The notes beneath the pieces are model-generated. The model had not been told where the DNA came from and did no database searches. It worked only from the letters and a program-made list of their open reading frames with translations. Positions 47,776 through 56,825 of a stretch of DNA of 64,000 nucleotides are shown piece after piece (position 1 is the stretch's first letter; each line of letters opens with the position of its first letter). The translations under genes and the position numbers were made by a program. Origin of the DNA: Staphylococcus pseudintermedius (lineage in GTDB: Bacteria; Bacillota; Bacilli; Staphylococcales; Staphylococcaceae); contig NZ_MLGE02000001.1 of assembly GCF_001792775.2 (NCBI RefSeq), positions 62,001 through 126,000 on the forward strand, given 5' to 3'.

Positions 47776-48549
47776 ATGACAAACACACCATTGATTTTGA
47801 AAGAAATTCCGAAGGATGAAGCCATTTCTTTTATTCGGCAATACCATTATTCAAAGATACTCCCTAGATTGTGTAAATACTTTCTAGGGATTTTTTCAGA
47901 AGAAAAATTATTAGGCGTTGTGGAATTAGGCTGGGGTACGCAACCCCTACAAACCATACGCAAACTCTTTCCCGACAGTTCCCTTCAAACCACAGATTAT
48001 TTAGAAATTGGAAAGATGTGTTTTCTTCCAGAAATGAATCAAACCAATTATTTTGGCAGTCAAGCTCTTTCAGCTCTAATTAAGTGGTTGAAAGAACATA
48101 CGGACTGTCATTTTTTATATACACTGGCAGATGGAATTGAGGGAAAATGTGGCTATGTCTATCAAGCGTCCAACTTCTTTTACTGCGGGTATTTCAAGAC
48201 AAGTGTCTATCGTGATAAGCAGTCATGGGAAAAGATACACCCTCGAAGTGCTCGCCTTTTATTAGAGGAAAATGCTCGCTTTGAACAGGTAGAGAAAAAG
48301 CATTGGCTTTCCCAGGCATTTTGCGAATACAAAGGGATTGAGAAAATCAATGGACGCATGTTTCGCTATCTCTATCCGTTGACAAAAGAAGCGAAAAAAC
48401 TGTTAGGACACACTCTCTATCGACGTCATTATTATCCGAAAGAAAAAAATTTACGCTTTGAAAAGCGAATCGCTTATCAGAAATATGAAGCCATTTCTCA
48501 ACCAACTTTTGATAAACAGGCTCGTATCTACAATACACAATTATTTTGA
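47776..48549 (+). CDS. Mom-like protein (candidate DNA adenine modification, GNAT-type)
   Basis: A 257-aa protein resembling the Mom family: an N-terminal HYSKILPRLCKYFLGIF strand/loop, GVVELGWGTQ, YLEIGKMCFLPEM and ALSALIKWLK pattern typical of Mom/GNAT-like proteins, then LYTLADGIEGKCGYVYQASNF. Phage Mu Mom modifies adenines and protects DNA against restriction. ATG 47776 with AGGTG 6 nt upstream is preferred to GTG 47767. It is placed between orf22 and orf21, inside the conjugation operon. Family membership is by eye; activity is inference. Confidence 0.6.
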   Translation: MTNTPLILKEIPKDEAISFIRQYHYSKILPRLCKYFLGIFSEEKLLGVVELGWGTQPLQTIRKLFPDSSLQTTDYLEIGKMCFLPEMNQTNYFGSQALSALIKWLKEHTDCHFLYTLADGIEGKCGYVYQASNFFYCGYFKTSVYRDKQSWEKIHPRSARLLLEENARFEQVEKKHWLSQAFCEYKGIEKINGRMFRYLYPLTKEAKKLLGHTLYRRHYYPKEKNLRFEKRIAYQKYEAISQPTFDKQARIYNTQLF

Positions 48550-48570
48550 TAGGTGGAAAGGAGGATTTTT

Positions 48571-49974
48571 ATGCCATTGCTTCATGACAGAGGAGAGCGA
48601 ATCAAAGCCAACGATAAGCACTTGGTCTATCATTTTGTACTAATTTCATTGCTGGTAGTTTTTCTAGTCGTCCTACTCCCTTTTCATTGGAGAGCGTTAC
48701 AATCGGTGAACTGGCAAGCAGTTCAGTTAGATACATTTTTCTATCAACTTCATACGCCATACTTTTGGAGCAGTATTCTCACTGCTCTTTTTGTATGCGG
48801 ACTTATCAGCTGGCTTTATTATCACTATCGTATAGATTCTATAAAACAGTTAGAGCACCGTCAAAAGTTAGCTCGTATGATTTTAGAAAATCATTGGTAT
48901 GAAGCCGAAGAAACTCAATCAGAGGGATTCTTTAAAGATTTACCCAGCAAGAAAACCAAACAACGAATCCGCCATTTTCCTAAAATATATTATCGAATGA
49001 AAGATGGACTAATCCATATTCATGTAGAAATCACCTTAGGGAAATATCAAGATCAGCTTTTGCACCTAGAAAACAAACTAGAAACAGGATTGTATTGTGA
49101 ATTAGTGGAAAAAACGTTGAAAGATTCTTATGTAGAGTATGTCCTACTTTATGATACTATTGGCAATCGAATTGGCATTGAAGACGTGGTAGCTCAAGAT
49201 GGACGTGTCAAATTGATGGAATCGGTCTATTGGGAGTTCGATTCTCTCCCTCACATGTTAATTGCTGGGGGCACTGGTAGTGGAAAATCCTATTTTATTC
49301 TCACATTGATTGAATCTCTCCTGCATACAAATGCAAAGCTTTATATTCTTGACCCTAAAAATGCTGATTTGGCAGACTTAGGGGCGGTCATGAATAATGT
49401 CTATTACCGTAAAGAAGATATGTTGGCATGTATCAATCAATTTTACGAAGATATGATTGATCGCAGTGAAACCATGAAACAACACCCTAACTATAAAACA
49501 GGAGAAAATTATGCTTATCTTGGTTTGTCTGCCAATTTTCTTATTTTTGATGAATATGTGGCAATGATGGATATGCTAGGTCGTGAAAGTACCACCGTTA
49601 TTCATAAACTCAAACAAATTGTAATGTTAGGACGACAAGCAGGCTTCTTTTTAATTCTTGCCTGTCAACGTCCAGACGCAAAATATTTTAGTGATGGGAT
49701 TCGGGACAACTTTAACTTCCGTGTGGCTTTGGGTCGTATGTCTGAAATGGGCTTTGGTATGATGTTCGGAAGCGATACACAAAAACAATTTTTCTTAAAA
49801 CCCATCAAGGGAAGAGGTTACGTGGATACAGGAAAAAGTGTGATTAGTGAGTTTTATACACCCCTTGTACCAAAAAGGTACGATTTCTTAGGAGAAATAG
49901 GAAAAGTCATTCAAAAAAAGCAATCTGAGCCTGTACCGCACGAAGTGAAAGGTACAGGTTCAGACTTGCTTTGA
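48571..49974 (+). CDS. FtsK/SpoIIIE-type coupling protein TcpA (Orf21)
   Basis: A 467-aa conjugation coupling ATPase. Two N-terminal membrane helices (about 20-40 and 60-82) are followed by the FtsK/HerA motor with Walker A GGTGSGKS (233-240) and Walker B FLIFDEYVAM. It brings the relaxase-DNA complex to the transfer channel. AAGGAGG at 48558-48564 selects ATG 48571 over an upstream in-frame start. Confidence 0.92.
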   Translation: MPLLHDRGERIKANDKHLVYHFVLISLLVVFLVVLLPFHWRALQSVNWQAVQLDTFFYQLHTPYFWSSILTALFVCGLISWLYYHYRIDSIKQLEHRQKLARMILENHWYEAEETQSEGFFKDLPSKKTKQRIRHFPKIYYRMKDGLIHIHVEITLGKYQDQLLHLENKLETGLYCELVEKTLKDSYVEYVLLYDTIGNRIGIEDVVAQDGRVKLMESVYWEFDSLPHMLIAGGTGSGKSYFILTLIESLLHTNAKLYILDPKNADLADLGAVMNNVYYRKEDMLACINQFYEDMIDRSETMKQHPNYKTGENYAYLGLSANFLIFDEYVAMMDMLGRESTTVIHKLKQIVMLGRQAGFFLILACQRPDAKYFSDGIRDNFNFRVALGRMSEMGFGMMFGSDTQKQFFLKPIKGRGYVDTGKSVISEFYTPLVPKRYDFLGEIGKVIQKKQSEPVPHEVKGTGSDLL

Positions 49975-50155
49975 TTGGTGTGGCGTTAGCCACGCCAATC
50001 CTTTAGCCCCCTCTATCTAACAGGGGGGCACAAATACAACTGAAAACAGGCAATTCTCATCAACCAATGTTGATGGTACAAAGGATTGCGGAAAATATGA
50101 AAGGTGTAAACTCAAGGGTCATAGTTTACATCTTTTTTAGATTGGAGGTTTGCGA
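49975..50155 (+). other. Origin of transfer (oriT) region
   Basis: The gap between orf21 and orf20 is where Tn916 oriT lies. It holds GCCCCC (50006-50011) and GGGGGGC (50023-50029) around TCTATCTAACA, matching the CCCCC...CTAACAGGGGGG nick-site hairpin of Tn916/ICEBs1, and an adjacent GGCGTTAGCC hairpin (about 49981-49996). Confidence 0.8.
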
Positions 50156-51340
50156 ATGGAAAACGAAAAAATTTGGATTAAGGAATTGAAAGAAAAGCGA
50201 CTGGCTTATGGCGTTTCTCAAAATAAACTGGCGGTTGCTTCTCATATTACCAGACCTTACCTATCGGATATTGAAACAGGCAAGGCAGTCCCTACTCAAC
50301 AGGTGAAAGAAGATTTACTGAACGCTTTGGAACGCTTCAATCCCGATAACCCATTGGAGATGTTATTCGACTATGTACGGATTCGATTCCCTACCAATGA
50401 TGTGGCTCAAATTATCGGTGAGGTTTTACGTTTGAATATGGATTATATGCTACACGAAGACTTTGGCTATTATTCTTATCCCGAACACTATCGTTTCGGT
50501 GATATTGTTGTCCTAGTCTCTCATGATGTAAGTAAAGGTGTTTTATTAGAACTGAAAGGAAAAGGCTGTCGGCAATTTGAAAACTTTCTATTGGCTCAAC
50601 ATCGGAGCTGGTATGATTTCTTTCAAGATTGCATGGAACATAAAGGTATTTTCAAACGCTTGGATTTAGCTATCAACGATAAAACAGGGATTTTGAATAT
50701 TCCAGATTTGGCAAAGAAATGTAAACAGGAAGAATGCATTTCCGTCTTTCGAAGCTTTAAAAATTATCGCAGTGGTGAATTGGTTCACCGTGATGAAAAA
50801 CCATACATGGGAAACACACTTTATATTGGCTCATTAAAAAGTGAAGTCTATTTCTGTATATATGAGAAAGATTATGAGCAATACGTGAAAAATGATGTTC
50901 CCTTAGAAGACGCAGAAGTAAAGAATCGGTTTGAAATTCGGTTAAAAAATGACCGAGCCACCCAAGCCATGAAAGATTTATTGGCACATCAACAGGCGGA
51001 AAAAACAGCCTTTGAAATTATCAATCGCTATATCCGCTTTGCAGATAAAGACGACACTAAACGTCGGAGTGATTGGAAAACTAATGAACGTTGGGAATGG
51101 TTTATCGGTAAAAATCGTGGAGCATTACGCCTAACCACACAGCCAGAGCCTTATTCTTTTGAACGAACATTGAACTGGTTACATCATCAAGTCGCCCCTA
51201 CATTAAAAATCGCAAGCATTTTAGATGTTCTCAACGGTACAACCATTATCTCCACCATGATTCAGGAAGCCAAACTGACAGAAAAACATGAGAAATTAAT
51301 TGAACAACAACATCTAGCCATGGAGGATTTGATTACATGA
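50156..51340 (+). CDS. Relaxase MobT (Orf20), replication-initiation factor family
   Basis: A 394-aa protein with an N-terminal XRE-type HTH (about 15-65, YGVSQNKLAVASHITRPYLSDIETG) and a Rep_trans/MobT nuclease domain (about 75-300) with RLDLAINDKTG as a likely metal-site strand. It nicks oriT and starts rolling-circle transfer. GGAGG precedes ATG 50156; an in-frame TTG 6 nt upstream overlaps that site. It overlaps the next gene by 4 nt. Confidence 0.9.
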   Translation: MENEKIWIKELKEKRLAYGVSQNKLAVASHITRPYLSDIETGKAVPTQQVKEDLLNALERFNPDNPLEMLFDYVRIRFPTNDVAQIIGEVLRLNMDYMLHEDFGYYSYPEHYRFGDIVVLVSHDVSKGVLLELKGKGCRQFENFLLAQHRSWYDFFQDCMEHKGIFKRLDLAINDKTGILNIPDLAKKCKQEECISVFRSFKNYRSGELVHRDEKPYMGNTLYIGSLKSEVYFCIYEKDYEQYVKNDVPLEDAEVKNRFEIRLKNDRATQAMKDLLAHQQAEKTAFEIINRYIRFADKDDTKRRSDWKTNERWEWFIGKNRGALRLTTQPEPYSFERTLNWLHHQVAPTLKIASILDVLNGTTIISTMIQEAKLTEKHEKLIEQQHLAMEDLIT

Positions 51341-51627
51341 GCCTTTTAACAAAAGAATTAAAGAAGTTAGGGTTTCAGTGTGGCATTGAGTTTCAAGCGT
51401 ATATACAAAATACAGGGAAATATACGTCTCTCATTATTGAGGGAAAACGGCAAGCTGGTGATACCATCTATACCTATGATTTTTACAAGGTGAGATTTTA
51501 TAATAATTATACCAATCGAGTAACCGTCTATGGAGAGCATTTAACCCCTTTTCAATTATTAAGGCGTGTAAAAAGCTATATCTATTATCGAGAAAAATAT
51601 CTTAAGGAAAGGAGGACAATCACATGA
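51337..51627 (+). CDS. Small conserved conjugation-operon protein
   Basis: A 96-aa basic protein overlapping the relaxase gene (ATGA) and ending 4 nt inside the orf19-like gene. Both overlaps imply translational coupling within the transfer operon. I do not recognise a domain. Confidence 0.65.
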   Translation: MSLLTKELKKLGFQCGIEFQAYIQNTGKYTSLIIEGKRQAGDTIYTYDFYKVRFYNNYTNRVTVYGEHLTPFQLLRRVKSYIYYREKYLKERRTIT

Positions 51628-51845
51628 ATTTTGGGCAGAATTTGTACAACTGGTTCTTGGATAATGCACAGTCATTGGTATTGTTAGCGATTGTTGTCAT
51701 TGGACTGTTTTTAGGTTTTAAACGAGAATTTTCAAAACTCATTGGCTTCTTGATTATTGCTCTAATCGCCGTCGGACTTGTGTTCAATGCAGCTGGCGTG
51801 AAAGATGTGTTATTAAACTTATTTAACCGAATCATTGGTGCTTAA
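51624..51845 (+). CDS. Orf19-like TcpD-family membrane protein
   Basis: A 73-aa protein with two hydrophobic segments (about 15-32 and 37-55), the size and position of Tn916 Orf19. AAAGGAGG just upstream of ATG 51624. It probably belongs to the membrane part of the transfer channel. Confidence 0.8.
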   Translation: MNFGQNLYNWFLDNAQSLVLLAIVVIGLFLGFKREFSKLIGFLIIALIAVGLVFNAAGVKDVLLNLFNRIIGA

Positions 51846-51904
51846 CAGATATTTTTCATGATAAAATAGGAAGTATATATTTTGTTATGAAAGGATTTAT
51901 GAAT

Positions 51905-52666
51905 ATGTTTACAAATGATCAATTTAAATCTCTTTTAATTAAAACATTAGAAAGAAAGAGCTCTTCAAATTATTATGAAGGAGGTAACGAGATTGTTTCT
52001 AAAATGAAAATATCAGAGGTAACTTTAGATGAGACTGACGATTTTACTTATTATAAAGGATATAAAAAGGGCTGGAATACGCTTTGCACATATCTTAAAA
52101 TAAGAGTTCCTTTTGATGATTTAGACTTTTTTGAAAGTCATAAAGATTTGATTACCCAGACAGCAAGCTCCATATATGATAAACAAGGTGATAATGTATT
52201 AGTGGATACTATTTTAGTACCACTTCCAGAGAATTACGAAGTAATTAACTTTAGTCAGTTGAAAATTAGTGATGTGGTTTCACAAGCTATTGAAGACGCT
52301 GAGTCTTTTATGAGTAATGGTGAATATCAACGTGCCTTTGACAGAGTTCACACTGCTTTTCATGGATATTTAATTGAAATACTAAAAAAATATGAAATTA
52401 CAGTTCCTAGAGACGAAAATCTATCTAAATTATATAGTAGGATACAACAATTAATTGAAAAAGAAATTCAACCTACTGAACTTGCTGATATAGTGAAGAC
52501 AACGATAAGGTCATCAAATGGAATGATTAGCTCTCTTAATGAAGCAAGAAATAGGCATTCACTTGCACACCCTAATACAAATATTATTGGAAAGAGAGAA
52601 GCAAAACTAATAATAGGTATTTCAAGTACAGTTACAGATTATATTAGCGGATACCTTGATAAGTAG
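51905..52666 (+). CDS. AbiJ-like abortive infection protein (C-terminal HEPN)
   Basis: A protein of about 253 aa whose C-terminal half (about 140-253) reads as the abortive-infection AbiJ-type HEPN domain, with R215-N-R-H-S-L-A-H222 as the R-x6-H RNase motif. The N-terminal half is unassigned. ATG 51905 lies 9 nt from AAAGGA; two upstream in-frame ATGs (51887, 51899) are too close to or within that site. It is flanked by its own terminator and does not occur in basic Tn916, so it is cargo inserted between orf19 and ardA. Confidence 0.65.
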   Translation: MFTNDQFKSLLIKTLERKSSSNYYEGGNEIVSKMKISEVTLDETDDFTYYKGYKKGWNTLCTYLKIRVPFDDLDFFESHKDLITQTASSIYDKQGDNVLVDTILVPLPENYEVINFSQLKISDVVSQAIEDAESFMSNGEYQRAFDRVHTAFHGYLIEILKKYEITVPRDENLSKLYSRIQQLIEKEIQPTELADIVKTTIRSSNGMISSLNEARNRHSLAHPNTNIIGKREAKLIIGISSTVTDYISGYLDK

Positions 52667-52692
52667 CGTCATTAACTGATTGCTACTTTTTT
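52661..52692 (+). terminator. Terminator after the AbiJ-like gene
   Basis: AAGTAGC (52661-52667) pairs with GCTACTT (52682-52688), followed by a T-run. A terminator inside the conjugation operon marks the Abi gene as an independent module. Confidence 0.65.
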
Positions 52693-52726
52693 TATGACTA
52701 TTTTTATAAAAAGGATGTGATAAGAA

Positions 52727-53227
52727 TTGGAAATGAAAGTCTATGTGGCAAATTTAGGACGGTATAATGAAGGTGAATTAGTCGGAGCATGGTTTACTCC
52801 ACCAATTGATGAGGAAGAAATGGCAGAAAGAATCGGTTTAAATGAGGACTACGAAGAATATGCAATACATGATTTTGAGCTTCCTTTTGATGTGGACGAA
52901 TACACGCCGATTAGTGAAATCAACCGTCTATGTGAAGCCATTCAAGAAATCGAAGGTACACCTATTTATAATGAACTCAAAGAAATTCAAGGCATGTGGT
53001 TTAGTAGCTTGGAAGAATTACTGGAAAACAAAGAGGATATTCATTGTTATAGTGATTGTGATTCGATGGAAGATGTCGCCCGTTATTACGTGGAAGAAAC
53101 AGGACAGCTTGGTGAAGTCCCTTCCAATTTACAAAATTATATTGACTACCAATCTTTGGGACGTGATATGGAAATAGAGGGTAATTACCTAGTTACCTCT
53201 CATGGGGTATTTGAATATTGTCAGTAA
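52727..53227 (+). CDS. ardA: Antirestriction protein ArdA (Orf18)
   Basis: A 166-aa acidic DNA mimic with the family's VYVANLGRYNEGELVGAWFTPPI start and DVARYYVEETG motif near residue 125. ArdA occupies the DNA site of type I restriction enzymes and protects incoming single- then double-stranded element DNA. The start is TTG 52727 or ATG 52733; GGATGTGAT lies upstream. Position matches Tn916 orf18. Confidence 0.92.
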   Translation: MEMKVYVANLGRYNEGELVGAWFTPPIDEEEMAERIGLNEDYEEYAIHDFELPFDVDEYTPISEINRLCEAIQEIEGTPIYNELKEIQGMWFSSLEELLENKEDIHCYSDCDSMEDVARYYVEETGQLGEVPSNLQNYIDYQSLGRDMEIEGNYLVTSHGVFEYCQ

Positions 53228-53243
53228 GTTTAACAATCCGTGT

Positions 53244-53249
53244 TATAAT
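53244..53249 (+). promoter_or_regulatory. Extended -10 promoter before the DUF6037-like gene
   Basis: TGTTATAAT (53241-53249) is an extended -10 element 31 bp upstream of ATG 53283. CCGTG/CACGG arms on both sides (about 53238 and 53265) could be an operator. No good -35 is seen. Confidence 0.45.
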
Positions 53250-53282
53250 TAAATTAATAAATAGCACGGAGAGGTATAAATT

Positions 53283-53921
53283 ATGGTAAATGTATTTGAA
53301 AATCTTAAACTATTAAAACTAGACATGAAAGATAAAGGCTGGGTGATAGATTCCTTTTACTTTCGTTACAAACAGCAAAATTATATTGTACTTGTTAAGC
53401 TATTTGAAAAAGAGGAAAAAGTTCCAGAATATGCTCTGTTAAAACTAGAATTTTTAAAGGAAAACGATTTTTCAGATATGCTAGCTGTCTATGCTAATTC
53501 GGTAAAATTATATACAGACACGAAAACAATAAGAGAATATTTTGGTATCGAATACAGTAGTAACTTGGGAGATGTTTTATTTCAATTTAGCCAAACTCTT
53601 GCTCGATTTATTCCGACAGAAGTTAGTGAGAAGAAAAATGAAGACCAAAAAGAAGCCATGTGTTTCTCATTAAGTCAAAGTGATTCAGAAGATCCCAGAA
53701 AAAAATATTGTTTTTCAGTTAGAAGAAATCCTTTAAAGGGAAATGGTGAGCTGGGAAAACGAAGTCCTTTTAATGACAATAAAACGAGATTGTATAGACC
53801 CAGCTTATATGAACGATTAGGGTCAGATACCAATTTAAGTTTCAGATATTCAATGAATCCAGATGATGAAGAAACTGATGAAGGTATTATTGCAAAATGG
53901 ACAAAAAATAAAATTGAATAG
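53283..53921 (+). CDS. Protein of unknown function, DUF6037-like
   Basis: A 212-aa cytoplasmic protein. The first ~120 residues look like a compact alpha/beta domain (VFENLKLLKLDMKDKGW, YKQQNYIVLVKLFEKEE), the remainder is charged and probably disordered (QSDSEDPRKK, NPDDEETDEG). It resembles proteins annotated DUF6037 on integrative elements, by memory only. It has its own promoter and terminator inside the conjugation operon and follows ardA, so a role in defence or counter-defence is possible but unproven. GGAGAGG precedes the ATG. Confidence 0.5.
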   Translation: MVNVFENLKLLKLDMKDKGWVIDSFYFRYKQQNYIVLVKLFEKEEKVPEYALLKLEFLKENDFSDMLAVYANSVKLYTDTKTIREYFGIEYSSNLGDVLFQFSQTLARFIPTEVSEKKNEDQKEAMCFSLSQSDSEDPRKKYCFSVRRNPLKGNGELGKRSPFNDNKTRLYRPSLYERLGSDTNLSFRYSMNPDDEETDEGIIAKWTKNKIE

Positions 53922-53933
53922 TTAAAGCATTGA

Positions 53934-53967
53934 AAGAGCAATCACCTATTTTGATTGTTCTTTTTCT
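53934..53967 (+). terminator. Terminator after the DUF6037-like gene
   Basis: AAGAGCAATCA (53934-53944) pairs with TGATTGTTCTTT (53952-53963), followed by T-rich DNA. Confidence 0.65.
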
Positions 53968-53992
53968 ATTTTTACGGAAAGGACGTGAAGAC

Positions 53993-54388
53993 ATGAAAAA
54001 AATAAGAAGTTACACCAGTATTTGGTCAGTAGAAAAAGTGATTTATGCGATTAATGATTTACAACTCCCTTTCCCAATTACCTTTACGCAAATGACATGG
54101 TTTATCGTTTCTTTGTTTGTCGTCATACTCTTTGGCAGTTTACCACCACTTTCTCTGATTGACGGAGCACTACTCAAATACTTAGGGATTCCCATTGTTC
54201 TCACTGGGTTCATGTGCCAAAAGACCTTTGACGGAAAGAAACCCTATGGATTTCTAAAGTCTATCATTACCTATGCTCTACGCCCTAAAGTAACCTACGC
54301 TGGCAAACAAATACGATTAAAAAAAGAAACAATGAATGAATCGATTACGATTGTAAGGAGTGAACAACTAGATGGCATATCCGATTAA
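53993..54388 (+). CDS. TcpE-family conjugation membrane protein (Orf17)
   Basis: A 131-aa protein with two hydrophobic segments (about 38-58 and 62-78) and a basic C-terminal half, the TcpE pattern. GAAAGGACGTG supports ATG 53993; an in-frame start at 53930 would overlap the terminator. It overlaps the VirB4-type ATPase gene by 17 nt. Confidence 0.88.
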   Translation: MKKIRSYTSIWSVEKVIYAINDLQLPFPITFTQMTWFIVSLFVVILFGSLPPLSLIDGALLKYLGIPIVLTGFMCQKTFDGKKPYGFLKSIITYALRPKVTYAGKQIRLKKETMNESITIVRSEQLDGISD

Positions 54389-56825
54389 ATATATGGAAGA
54401 TAATCTCGTATTTAATCATGATGGCGAAGTATTCGCTTATTATGAATTAATTCCCTATAATTACAGTTTTTTAAGTTCCGATGAAAAAATTCAAGTTCAT
54501 GATAATTTCTGTCAATTGATTGCCCAAAATCGTGATGGCAAGATTCATGCTCTGCAACTAGCAACCGAATCAAGTATTCGAGCCACACAGGAACAATCGA
54601 AAAAAGAAATCACTGGACGATTAAAAGAGATAGCTTACGAAAAAATAGATGAACAGACCGAAGCGTTAATTTCTATGATTGGTGACAATCAAGTAGACTA
54701 TCGCTTTTTTATTGGTTTTAAACTCTACCTCAATGAACAGGAAGTATCCGTAAAAAATGTTGGGAAAGAAATTCAAAAAGCATTTGCGGAATTCTTTCAT
54801 GGTGTGAATCACAAATTAATGGGCGATTTTGTTTCTATGCCTATGGCGGAAATCGAACGCTTTTCTAAGATGGAACAGTTGTTAGAAAGTAAATTATCCA
54901 GACGCTTTCAGATTCGTAAATTGGAGAAAGATGATTTTGGTTATATTATTGAACATCTTTACGGGCAAACAGGTGTCCCTTTTGATGACTACGACTACCA
55001 TTTACCGAAACGATACGAAGATAAAAAAGTGTTGGTAAAGAAATACGATATTCTCAAACCCACTCGCTGTTTAATCGAAGAAAATCAACGCTATTTACGG
55101 ATTGAACAGGAAGATACCACTACTTATGTGGCGTATTTTACAATTAATAGTATTGTTGGTGAATTAAATTTCCCTAATAGTGAAATTTTTTATTACCAGC
55201 AACAGCAGTTTACTTTCCCCGTTGATACCAGTATGAATGTTGAAATTGTCGCCAATAAAAAAGCCTTATCTACCGTTCGCAATAAAAAGAAAGAACTGAA
55301 AGATTTAGATAGCCACGCATGGGAAAGCGACAACGAAACCAGTACTAATGTGGTGGACGCTTTAGAATCTGTCGATGAATTAGAAAGTAATTTAGACCAA
55401 ACCAAAGAATCTATGTACAAACTAAGCTATGTGGTACGGGTATCAGCAAAGAATTTGGACGAGCTGAAACAACGTTGTGATGAAGTAAAAGATTTTTATG
55501 ATGATCTGTCTATCAAATTAGTACGACCTTTTGGCGATATGCTAGGCTTGCATAATGAATTTATTCCCTCAAGCAAGCGATATATCAATGACTATATTCA
55601 ATATGTCACGTCGGATTTTTTGGCTGGTCTTGGTTTCGGTGCTACACAAATGATTGGTGAAAATTCTGGTATTTACGTCGGTTACAATCTCGATACAGGC
55701 AGAAATATTTATCTCCAACCTAGCCTTGCAAGTCAAGGAATTAAAGGCTCTGTAACAAATGCATTAGCGTCCGCTTTTATTGGTTCATTAGGTGGCGGAA
55801 AATCATTCTCTAACAATATGCTGGTCTATTATTCAGTACTCTTTGGCGGACAGGCAACCATTGTTGACCCAAAAGCTGAACGTGGTGAATGGAAAGAAAC
55901 CTTACCTGATATTGCCCATGAAATCAATATTGTTAATCTCACGAGTGAGAACGACAATAAAGGGTTACTTGACCCTTATGTGATTTTAAAACTCCCGAAA
56001 GATTCAGAAAGCCTTGCCATTGATATTCTCACGTTCTTAACAGGTATTTCCAGCCGAGATAGCGAGAAGTTTCCTGTCCTGCGTAAAGCTATTCGGAGTG
56101 TAACTCAAAGCAAACAACGAGGGTTGTTATTGGTGATTGATGAATTGCGAAAAGAAGATACGCCCATCAGCAATAGTATTGCTGACCATATCGAAAGCTT
56201 TGTCGATTATGATTTTGCCCATCTGTTATTCAGTGATGGCAGTGTCACCCAATCCATTAGCTTGGAAAAACAACTCAATATTATTCAAGTGGCAGATTTG
56301 GTCTTACCCGATTCCAATAGCTCTTTTGAAGAATACACTACCATGGAATTATTAAGTGTGGCAATGCTGATTGTCATTAGTACCTTTGCTTTAGACTTTA
56401 TCCACTCTGACCGTTCCATTTTTAAAATTGTTGACCTTGATGAGGCTTGGAGTTTTTTACAAGTGGCACAAGGAAAAGCTCTATCTATGCGATTGGTTCG
56501 AGCAGGACGTGCCATGAATGCAGGGGTCTATTTCGTTACTCAAAACGCGGACGATTTACTAGATGAAAAGATGAAGAATAATATTGGCTTGAAATTTGCC
56601 TTTCGTTCCACTGACCTAGTGGAAATCAAAAAGACCTTAGAATTTTTTGGTGTGGACAAGGAAGATGAAAACAATCAGAAACGCTTACGTGAATTAGAAA
56701 ATGGACAATGTTTAGTTTCAGACATCTATGGTCGTGTAGGGGTTATGCAGTTTCACCCGATTTTTGAAGAGTTGCTTCATGCCTTTGATACCAGACCGCC
56801 TGTGCGAAATGAGGTGGAAGAATGA
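54372..56825 (+). CDS. VirB4-type conjugation ATPase TcpF/ConE (Orf16)
   Basis: An 817-aa secretion ATPase with Walker A GSLGGGKS (471-478) and Walker B FKIVDLDEAW in its C-terminal HerA-FtsK domain; the N-terminal half is the VirB4 adaptor. It energises the type IV channel from the membrane's inner face. Its stop overlaps the next ATG (ATGA). Confidence 0.92.
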   Translation: MAYPIKYMEDNLVFNHDGEVFAYYELIPYNYSFLSSDEKIQVHDNFCQLIAQNRDGKIHALQLATESSIRATQEQSKKEITGRLKEIAYEKIDEQTEALISMIGDNQVDYRFFIGFKLYLNEQEVSVKNVGKEIQKAFAEFFHGVNHKLMGDFVSMPMAEIERFSKMEQLLESKLSRRFQIRKLEKDDFGYIIEHLYGQTGVPFDDYDYHLPKRYEDKKVLVKKYDILKPTRCLIEENQRYLRIEQEDTTTYVAYFTINSIVGELNFPNSEIFYYQQQQFTFPVDTSMNVEIVANKKALSTVRNKKKELKDLDSHAWESDNETSTNVVDALESVDELESNLDQTKESMYKLSYVVRVSAKNLDELKQRCDEVKDFYDDLSIKLVRPFGDMLGLHNEFIPSSKRYINDYIQYVTSDFLAGLGFGATQMIGENSGIYVGYNLDTGRNIYLQPSLASQGIKGSVTNALASAFIGSLGGGKSFSNNMLVYYSVLFGGQATIVDPKAERGEWKETLPDIAHEINIVNLTSENDNKGLLDPYVILKLPKDSESLAIDILTFLTGISSRDSEKFPVLRKAIRSVTQSKQRGLLLVIDELRKEDTPISNSIADHIESFVDYDFAHLLFSDGSVTQSISLEKQLNIIQVADLVLPDSNSSFEEYTTMELLSVAMLIVISTFALDFIHSDRSIFKIVDLDEAWSFLQVAQGKALSMRLVRAGRAMNAGVYFVTQNADDLLDEKMKNNIGLKFAFRSTDLVEIKKTLEFFGVDKEDENNQKRLRELENGQCLVSDIYGRVGVMQFHPIFEELLHAFDTRPPVRNEVEE

